From NCBI RefSeq assembly GCF_024297185.1, contig NZ_JANCTD010000001.1, positions 879,396 through 943,395 on the forward strand: 64,000 bases of DNA. Direction: 5' to 3'. Below the pieces are notes generated by a model. It saw only the letters and a program-made list of their open reading frames with translations. It was not told the origin of the DNA and ran no database searches. The translations under genes and the position numbers were made by a program. Positions 58,546-64,000 of this stretch are shown here, in pieces; positions within the stretch are counted from its first letter, which is position 1, and each line of letters starts with the position of its first letter. This stretch comes from Lewinella sp. JB7. GTDB taxonomy: Bacteria; Bacteroidota; Bacteroidia; Chitinophagales; Saprospiraceae.

Positions 58546-59229
58546 ATGCCCCTGTATCGTCTTGATCCCCGGTTTCCGGAATTGTTTCCCGACCCCGTGC
58601 GGGTCAACGGGGAGGGTCCCGCCTGTTTTGGAGGCGATCTTTCACCCGACCGACTCTTTAACGCTTACCGGCTGGGTTACTTTCCGTGGTTTGCGGAAGG
58701 AGAGCCCATTCTGTGGTGGCACCCCAACCCGCGCTTCGTTCTCTACCCCGATCGTTTGCGGATCAGCAAGAGCATGCGCCCCTACTTTAATCAGGGTAAG
58801 TATCGCGTCACGTACGACACCCACTTTCGCCGGGTAATGGAGGAGTGCCGCAGCCTCCACCGGCCCGGGCAGTGGGGCAGCTGGATCACCGACGAGCTCA
58901 TTGCCGGCTATGTCGCCCTGCACGAGCTCGGGATCGCCCACAGCGTGGAAGTATACGAGGGGGAGGAGTTGGTGGGCGGGCTGTACGGGCTGGCCCTCGG
59001 GAAAGTTTTTTTCGGGGAGAGTATGTTCTTCAAGCGACCCAACGCGAGTAAGTTCGGCTTCATCTCTCTGGTACAGCGTTTAGAGCGCCGGGGGTACCGC
59101 ATGATCGATTGTCAACAGGAAACGGGCCACCTTAAAAGTCTGGGGGGGCAGGCCATACCACGGACGGAATTTCTGGACCGACTGAGCCTCATTCCGGACG
59201 AGGAAACCGAGCGAGGGAAGTGGCAGTAG
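58546..59229 (+). CDS. aat: leucyl/phenylalanyl-tRNA-protein transferase
   Basis: 227 residues, family length. FPDPVRVNGEGPACFGGDLS, LFNAYRLGYFPWF and WWHPNPRFVLYPDRLRIS at the start, and GGLYGLALGKVFFGESMFF with CQQETGHLKSLGGQAI at the end, are hallmark segments. It attaches Leu or Phe from tRNA to proteins with N-terminal Lys or Arg, creating primary degrons for ClpS-ClpAP. No gap to clpS. Confidence 0.97.
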   Translation: MPLYRLDPRFPELFPDPVRVNGEGPACFGGDLSPDRLFNAYRLGYFPWFAEGEPILWWHPNPRFVLYPDRLRISKSMRPYFNQGKYRVTYDTHFRRVMEECRSLHRPGQWGSWITDELIAGYVALHELGIAHSVEVYEGEELVGGLYGLALGKVFFGESMFFKRPNASKFGFISLVQRLERRGYRMIDCQQETGHLKSLGGQAIPRTEFLDRLSLIPDEETERGKWQ

Positions 59230-59290
59230 CCCCCCCGGCTCCAACTGCACCGGCTTCGGCGTTGTTACCTCCTTCCTAAGCAGTGAAAGT

Positions 59291-60136
59291 ATGACTACCC
59301 ACTTCTGGCTCACGGCCAACCGTCCGAAGCGCGATCCCGCCGCCCCCGATGACCGGCTCTACGTCCGGCAGTACGGTACGGGTAACGCCGTGCTGATCGC
59401 CGTCCACGGCTTCGGGCGCAACGGGGCCCGTATGGAACGACTCGGACTGCACCTGGGAGACCGCTTTACGATGTTGGCTCCCGACCTGCCGTACCACGGA
59501 TCTTCCGAATGGTTCAGCGATCGATACTCCACATCCGACTTTACCGCCCTGCTGCAACAGTTGCTGGATCGGTACCCCGACCGGCCCGTATACCTGATGG
59601 GGCATAGTCTGGGGGGACGGTACCTGAGTTCCTGCCTGGCGGGGCTGCACCACGATCACCTGCGCGACCTCGTGCTGGTGGCCCCCGACGGGGCCGGCGG
59701 GCGGTACACCAACTGGATCGATACCTTGCCGGCGTCGCTGGTAAAACCGCTGGCGCGGCTGTCCGAGCGGCCCCGGGCGATTTTGCGCATGAGCCAGTGG
59801 CTCAGTAAACGGGGAATTATTAATCGCTACTCCGCCGAATACCTTAAGTACAACCTCAACGACCGGCCCTTCCGCCGGCGCCTGGCCGGTACCTTACGGA
59901 GCGTACTAAAATTTCCGCCCCGCCCGGCGGCGTTCGAGCGCGCATTACGCGAGCGGAACATGCAGTGTACCGTCTTCGTCGGCGATAAAGATCCCCTGTT
60001 GCACCACGATCGGCTCAGCAGTATGTACGAACCGCTTCCCTCCGTCACCCTCCACCACTATGCGGGCAGTCACTGGCTCCCGGAACAGTTACTTGCGGAA
60101 TACTACCGAAATAGTTTGGTGGCTGCCTTACCTTAG
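59291..60136 (+). CDS. alpha/beta fold hydrolase
   Basis: 281 residues, no signal peptide. Oxyanion segment AVHGFGRNGARME, nucleophile GHSLGG (about 100-105), acid in VFVGDKDPLL and base in YAGSHWLPEQL complete the Ser-Asp-His triad. The cap region contains an Arg-rich helix pair (SERPRAILRMSQWLSKRGII). Substrate unknown; lipase, esterase and MhpC-like families are all possible. The GTG of the MarR gene begins five bases after the stop. Confidence 0.88.
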   Translation: MTTHFWLTANRPKRDPAAPDDRLYVRQYGTGNAVLIAVHGFGRNGARMERLGLHLGDRFTMLAPDLPYHGSSEWFSDRYSTSDFTALLQQLLDRYPDRPVYLMGHSLGGRYLSSCLAGLHHDHLRDLVLVAPDGAGGRYTNWIDTLPASLVKPLARLSERPRAILRMSQWLSKRGIINRYSAEYLKYNLNDRPFRRRLAGTLRSVLKFPPRPAAFERALRERNMQCTVFVGDKDPLLHHDRLSSMYEPLPSVTLHHYAGSHWLPEQLLAEYYRNSLVAALP

Positions 60137-60140
60137 CCGC

Positions 60141-60581
60141 GTGTCACCACTCGCTTATCCAAACGTCGGAACGGTACTGGACCGTACCACCCGCCTACTC
60201 AAGCAACATTACCTACGTGCTTTTCGGGAAGAAGGCATCGACATCAGCACCGAACAGTGGGTGTTGCTGGATCGCCTGTATACGGAAGGGGACGCCAGCC
60301 AGACGGACCTGGCGAACGGGACCTTCAAGGACGCACCGACCGTGAGCCGCATCATCGATAAGCTGGCAAAGAAGAAACTCGTAGAGCGCCGTCGGTTTCC
60401 GAACGACCGGCGCCGGTACCAGGTGGTGATCACCGAAGCGGGCAGAAACGTCCACCAACGAATCATGCCTGCCGTGCGGAAGCTGCGCCGCCAGACCTGG
60501 CAGGGGCTTTCCGAGACGGACTACGAGCGGTTACAGGAATTGCTGGGACATATCCGGAGCAATTTCGGTGAAGAAGATTAG
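60141..60581 (+). CDS. MarR family transcriptional regulator
   Basis: 146 residues from the GTG at 60141 (SPLAYPNVGTVLDRTTRLLK follows); the frame extends further up but overlaps the hydrolase gene and does not fit the family. Winged helix: STEQWVLLDRLYTEGDASQT, recognition helix KDAPTVSRIIDKLAKKKLVE and wing RRRFPNDRRRYQVVIT. It binds DNA as a dimer and probably controls neighbouring genes by ligand release. TACCTTAG, similar to the -7 motif, lies at 60129-60136 over the hydrolase stop, so it may have its own nearly leaderless transcript. Confidence 0.9.
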   Translation: MSPLAYPNVGTVLDRTTRLLKQHYLRAFREEGIDISTEQWVLLDRLYTEGDASQTDLANGTFKDAPTVSRIIDKLAKKKLVERRRFPNDRRRYQVVITEAGRNVHQRIMPAVRKLRRQTWQGLSETDYERLQELLGHIRSNFGEED

Positions 60582-60601
60582 CGTAAATATTTACCGTACC
60601 C

Positions 60602-61192
60602 TTGGAATCACTGGCTCAACACGTCGAAGCTCTTATTTTCGCTTCCCCCCAACCTATTCCGCTGCCGGAAATACAGGCGGTGTTGGAAGAAAGCTTTGGC
60701 TTGCGGTTTTCGGACAGCGAATTGCTGGAGAGCATCGCCGAATTGCGGCGGCGGTACGACCACGCGCAGCACAGTTTCGAGGTGCTCGAAATTGCCGGTG
60801 GATACCAGTTTATGAGTAAGGGGGCGTACCACCAGACGATCGGAACCCATCTGCGGCAACAAAGCACGAAAAAGCTCAGTCGGTCGGCGCTGGAGACGCT
60901 GAGTATCATCGCGTACCGCCAACCGGTGACCCGGTCCGAGCTGGAGAAAATTCGGGGAGTGAGTTGCGACTACGCCCTGCAGAAACTATTGGAAAAGGAG
61001 CTTGTTACCATTACCGGTCGCTCCGAAAGCGTAGGTAAGCCCCTCCTGTACGGCGTGACCGAGAAGTTTATGGACTACTTCGGCATCCGGTCGATGGCCG
61101 ATCTGCCCCAGCCCCGCGAGTTCAAGCTGCCGGAACACTCGATCGGCAACCCCGACGAACTCATGGTTGAAGCTGGGGAAGAAGCCGATTAA
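60602..61192 (+). CDS. scpB: SMC-Scp complex subunit ScpB
   Basis: 196 residues from a TTG at 60602, the only start that keeps the conserved beginning SLAQHVEALIFASPQPIPLP. Two winged-helix domains: about 1-85 and about 95-165, with SRSALETLSIIAYRQPVTRSELEKIRGVSC (key positions around 94-123) as the family signature. With ScpA and SMC it forms the bacterial condensin that organises the replicated chromosome. ScpA is not adjacent. It lies 20 bases after the MarR gene. Confidence 0.95.
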   Translation: MESLAQHVEALIFASPQPIPLPEIQAVLEESFGLRFSDSELLESIAELRRRYDHAQHSFEVLEIAGGYQFMSKGAYHQTIGTHLRQQSTKKLSRSALETLSIIAYRQPVTRSELEKIRGVSCDYALQKLLEKELVTITGRSESVGKPLLYGVTEKFMDYFGIRSMADLPQPREFKLPEHSIGNPDELMVEAGEEAD

Positions 61193-61201
61193 TACGCAAT
61201 C

Positions 61202-61708
61202 ATGGTCAACAAAGTCGCCGCCTCCGGCCTCATCACGCTAAAACTGGAAGACTACTGGCCCCGGGAACCCCTGGTCGCTTTCGACCTGAAGGATTACCTC
61301 TTTATGGAGTTGATCCTGAAAGAAAAAGACTTCCGTGAAGCCATTAAAGCGCACGACTTCGGCCAGTACCGGGGCCAGATACTGCTCGTCTACTGCTCCG
61401 CCGATGCCATCATCCCCGCGTGGGCGTACATGCTGGTCGCCGCCGCGGCCGCGCCCTACGTAGCCGATATATATCAGGGCACCGAGGCAGAATACTTACG
61501 CGACCACTACCGGCGGAAAGTCGCCCAGCTCGATCCGGAGGAGTTTGCCGGGCAGCGGATCGTCGTAAAGGGTTGCGGCGACCGGGAAGTGCCGGCCGCC
61601 GCCTATCTGGAGATCACCGCAAAATTGCGTCCGGTGGCACGATCCATCATGTTCGGCGAGCCGTGCAGTACGGTGCCGGTATACAAACAACCCCTGGTCA
61701 GGAAGTAA
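61202..61708 (+). CDS. DUF2480 family protein
   Basis: 168 residues. Typical of this Bacteroidota-restricted family are VAASGLITLKLEDYWP, FDLKDYLFMELILKEKDFRE, VYCSADAIIPAWAYMLVA and VVKGCGDREVPAAAYLEI, with conserved Cys and His-poor pockets. No function is known. It lies nine bases after scpB, so it is likely in the same operon; an essential housekeeping role is only a guess. Confidence 0.92.
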   Translation: MVNKVAASGLITLKLEDYWPREPLVAFDLKDYLFMELILKEKDFREAIKAHDFGQYRGQILLVYCSADAIIPAWAYMLVAAAAAPYVADIYQGTEAEYLRDHYRRKVAQLDPEEFAGQRIVVKGCGDREVPAAAYLEITAKLRPVARSIMFGEPCSTVPVYKQPLVRK

Positions 61709-61743
61709 ATACTGGTGCTTATCTTGGGCCTTAAACCTTGCCC

Positions 61744-62847
61744 ATGCGATCGAGTCACTACCTGCTTGCATTCCTGTTTTTATGTTGCTCGCTGGGGGTG
61801 AAGTCCCAGGATACGCATTTTACCCTGCACGATTATAATCCGCTGTGGCTGAATCCGGCCCAGACCGGCGCGTACAGTGGGTCGATGCGTATCGGGGGCA
61901 TCTACCGGGGGCAGTGGTACACGCTCAATGGGATCACGACCCCGAGTGCGTACGCCGATGCGCCGATCGTCCGCGGCCTGCGCAAGTATGACTGGATCGG
62001 GGTGGGAGCGAATCTTATCAGCGACAAGGCTGGAGCGGGTGGTGACCTGGGGTTTAAGTCCACCTACTTTGGCTTCTCGGCGGCCTACCACCTGGCACTC
62101 GACGATAACCGGCGCAACGTATTCACGCTCGGAGCGCAGTACGGAAGTACTACTTACAGCCTCGACGTAGGCTCGGCCAGTCTGCTGCAGCAACTGACCA
62201 TCGACCCCTCCCTGGGCGGTGGCGGACAGTCACAGGGCGAAATTAAACCTACCACCGGAGAGGGTAGCGGGAGTAACGACAGTTATAACGACATCAATGC
62301 CGGTGTGATGCTGCGGTCCGTTCTCGATCCGAAAAAGGAGAACTTGCTGGAAGTAGGGGTGAGTATGTTCCATCTAAACGGTCCGAAACGCGCCACGCTG
62401 CTTACGGCCAGTACGGATACGACGGGCATCGATACAACGACCGTGGGCACCCGGGCGGGAGAGGATGCACGGCGGCGGAGGTCTACGCTACATGGGCACG
62501 CGCGTCTTGATCTGGAGGTCAGCGAAAAGTGGCGCTTTCAACCCTCGCTTTACGTACAGTCTTCCGCGTCTAATACGACGGCCTCTATACAGGCGTGGGG
62601 TAGTCGGTCGCTCAAGCCCGACGTGGATCTCCGTATGGGGCTGGGCTACCGGACGGGCGACGCGGCGCAGGTGCTGATCGGACTGGATTACCAGCAAATT
62701 CGGGCAGCGCTGAGTTATGATATTACCCTGAGTCAATCCCGGACGGTGACGAATTATCAGGGGGGCTTCGAATTATCGGCCCAGTATATATTCAATATTT
62801 ATAAGAAGCCGACCGTCGTGCCCACGATGCTTTGTCCCAAAATTTAG
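61744..62847 (+). CDS. PorP/SprF family type IX secretion membrane protein
   Basis: 367 residues from the ATG at 61744 (a TTG two codons earlier is unlikely). Signal peptide SSHYLLAFLFLCCSLGVKSQ, then the PorP/SprF hallmark LHDYNPLWLNPAQTGAYSGS and GIYRGQWYTLNG, and a beta barrel ending GGFELSAQYIFNIYKK. In this phylum PorP-type barrels work with PorK, PorN and an OmpA/PD40 partner (PorE); the SprF branch secretes large gliding adhesins. A PD40-type gene follows after 40 bases, which favours the PorP/PorE arrangement. Confidence 0.92.
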   Translation: MRSSHYLLAFLFLCCSLGVKSQDTHFTLHDYNPLWLNPAQTGAYSGSMRIGGIYRGQWYTLNGITTPSAYADAPIVRGLRKYDWIGVGANLISDKAGAGGDLGFKSTYFGFSAAYHLALDDNRRNVFTLGAQYGSTTYSLDVGSASLLQQLTIDPSLGGGGQSQGEIKPTTGEGSGSNDSYNDINAGVMLRSVLDPKKENLLEVGVSMFHLNGPKRATLLTASTDTTGIDTTTVGTRAGEDARRRRSTLHGHARLDLEVSEKWRFQPSLYVQSSASNTTASIQAWGSRSLKPDVDLRMGLGYRTGDAAQVLIGLDYQQIRAALSYDITLSQSRTVTNYQGGFELSAQYIFNIYKKPTVVPTMLCPKI

Positions 62848-62887
62848 GCACCGCCGGTCGCGTTTTTAATCACTCATCCCCGCTTCC

Positions 62888-64000
62888 ATGATACGGATAC
62901 ATACGGACACTCTACGGGACACGCGGTCGTTGCTGGCCACGATTTTTATCGCAGTGGCTTCCCTGCCCCTGTTCGCTCAACCGTTGGCCGGTAGTTCCAA
63001 CGAGGAACAATTACTGGCTGCCGCCGATTCCGCCCGCGCTACCTACAACTGGACCGTTGCTCTCGATAACTACCGGGAACTGTACGAGAAGAACGACGAG
63101 GATTACCTGCTGCCCCTTATGGCGCAGATGAACTATGAACTGCGCGACGTGGCCGCGGCCATTCGGGGGTATACGCAGACCTTCCGCCGTACCGAAGCCG
63201 GGGATACGACCAATAACATCCACCGCTTCTACTACGGCCGCGTACTGAAAATGGATCAGCAGTACGATGAGGCCGTCACCTACCTCACGGAGTTTCTGCA
63301 GCACAACGACGACCCCGTACTCGAGCAACTTGCGCGGGCCGAAATCGAGGGTGCACGTCTGTACCGGGACGCCATGACGGAAACCGGAGAAGTGAGTCTG
63401 GAGATTCTCGACCGCAAGATCAATACGGTATGGAGCGAGTATTCACCCGTCTACAGCACCGCCGATAACACCCTGTACTATGCTACCGTGCAGGCGACCA
63501 CGCCGGTGGAAATGACGGACGCGAACGACGAGAAGCAATTCTTGCGCATATTTAAAGCGGTGCGCGACGAAGAGGGTGAGTGGGAGCGGCCGGAAGCGCT
63601 GGGACGGGAAGTGAACCGCCCCGGGGTGCACACCGCCAACCCGAGCCTCAGTGCCGACGGGCGTCGGTTGTACTACAACCGGCTGGGCATGAACAGTAAT
63701 AAGATCGCCCAGGCGAAAATATACCTCAGCGATGTGGACGACGCCGGCTGGAAAAGCGGGAATCCCGTCTCGGGAATCAATAGCGACGACCACCTGGCGC
63801 TGCAACCCGCCACCGGAGAGCTCTTCGGTGAGGAAGTGTTGTTCTTCGTAAGCGACATGGATGGTGGATTCGGTGGTTTCGACATCTACTACGCTACCTA
63901 TCAGGGAGACGGCCGCTACGGTAGCCCGGTCAATCTCGGCGAAACGATCAACACGGTCGGAGACGACATGACGCCCTTTTACTTCGACGGTACCCTCTAC
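62888..64000 (+). CDS. PD40-type periplasmic protein, partial (runs off the end)
   Basis: 371 codons are visible without a stop, cut by the window edge. It has a signal peptide (LLATIFIAVASLPLFAQ), TPR-like helices (about 40-170, with YNWTVALDNYRELYEKND and YYGRVLKMDQQYDEAVTYL), then WD40-like PD40 propeller blades: EYSPVYSTADNTLYYAT, NPSLSADGRRLYYNR and LFFVSDMDGGFGGFDIYYAT. In the family an OmpA domain usually follows, binding peptidoglycan. It is the expected partner (PorE-like) of the PorP gene just upstream. Confidence 0.88.
   Translation, partial: MIRIHTDTLRDTRSLLATIFIAVASLPLFAQPLAGSSNEEQLLAAADSARATYNWTVALDNYRELYEKNDEDYLLPLMAQMNYELRDVAAAIRGYTQTFRRTEAGDTTNNIHRFYYGRVLKMDQQYDEAVTYLTEFLQHNDDPVLEQLARAEIEGARLYRDAMTETGEVSLEILDRKINTVWSEYSPVYSTADNTLYYATVQATTPVEMTDANDEKQFLRIFKAVRDEEGEWERPEALGREVNRPGVHTANPSLSADGRRLYYNRLGMNSNKIAQAKIYLSDVDDAGWKSGNPVSGINSDDHLALQPATGELFGEEVLFFVSDMDGGFGGFDIYYATYQGDGRYGSPVNLGETINTVGDDMTPFYFDGTLY

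Overview
The window looks like chromosome from a GC-rich member of the Bacteroidota, most likely the Saprospiria (Lewinella-like). The support is type IX secretion parts (PorQ, a PorP/SprF barrel, a C-terminal type A sorting domain), a SecD-SecF fusion, a carboxypeptidase-regulatory-domain TonB receptor, DUF2480 and DUF4294 proteins, and promoters of the Bacteroidota TAnnTTTG type. The genus is an inference. I recognised no rRNA, tRNA, CRISPR array, insertion sequence or prophage.

Layout. 1-12.5 kb: mostly leftward metabolic and membrane genes (sterol-desaturase-like protein, T9SS cargo, metH, YihY, thioesterase, NSS and Bcr/CflA transporters, LLM oxidoreductase) with intergenic palindromes. 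12.5-17.3 kb: the ribosomal alpha operon infA-rpmJ-rpsM-rpsK-rpsD-rpoA-rplQ, with its own strong promoter and a clean terminator, preceded by a separate map gene. 17.4-24.8 kb: ParA overlapping a membrane protein, a sugar porter, a block of intergenic repeats, a TPR protein, an SDR and a hydrolase. 25-31.5 kb: a tight four-gene operon of TonB receptor, SSS symporter, divergent KAS III-like enzyme and acyl-CoA ligase, which reads as uptake plus thioester activation of a carboxylic acid. 31.5-40.2 kb: oxidoreductase, secDF, barrel, DUF1080 and Kelch lipoproteins, glycerol channel.

40.4-46.1 kb holds the most unusual locus. A 149-residue Thr/Pro/Leu/Val repeat protein without a single Lys, Arg, His or Cys is followed by a GT9 glycosyltransferase, a 1051-residue fusion of two GT4 glycosyltransferases with a radical SAM/SPASM domain, and a second radical SAM/SPASM enzyme similar to the fused one. 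The last three genes are translationally linked. This is a good candidate for an undescribed peptide or glycan modification system.

46.2-64 kb: porQ, small lipoproteins (MORN-like, FKBP), HMG-CoA-lyase-like protein, YrdC-family protein, a glycosyltransferase, an HscA-like chaperone, an RsbQ-type hydrolase paired with a PAS hybrid histidine kinase (a bipartite sensing module), a peroxiredoxin, the ClpS-Aat N-degron pair, MarR, ScpB, DUF2480, and finally a PorP/SprF barrel with a PD40-type partner cut by the window end.
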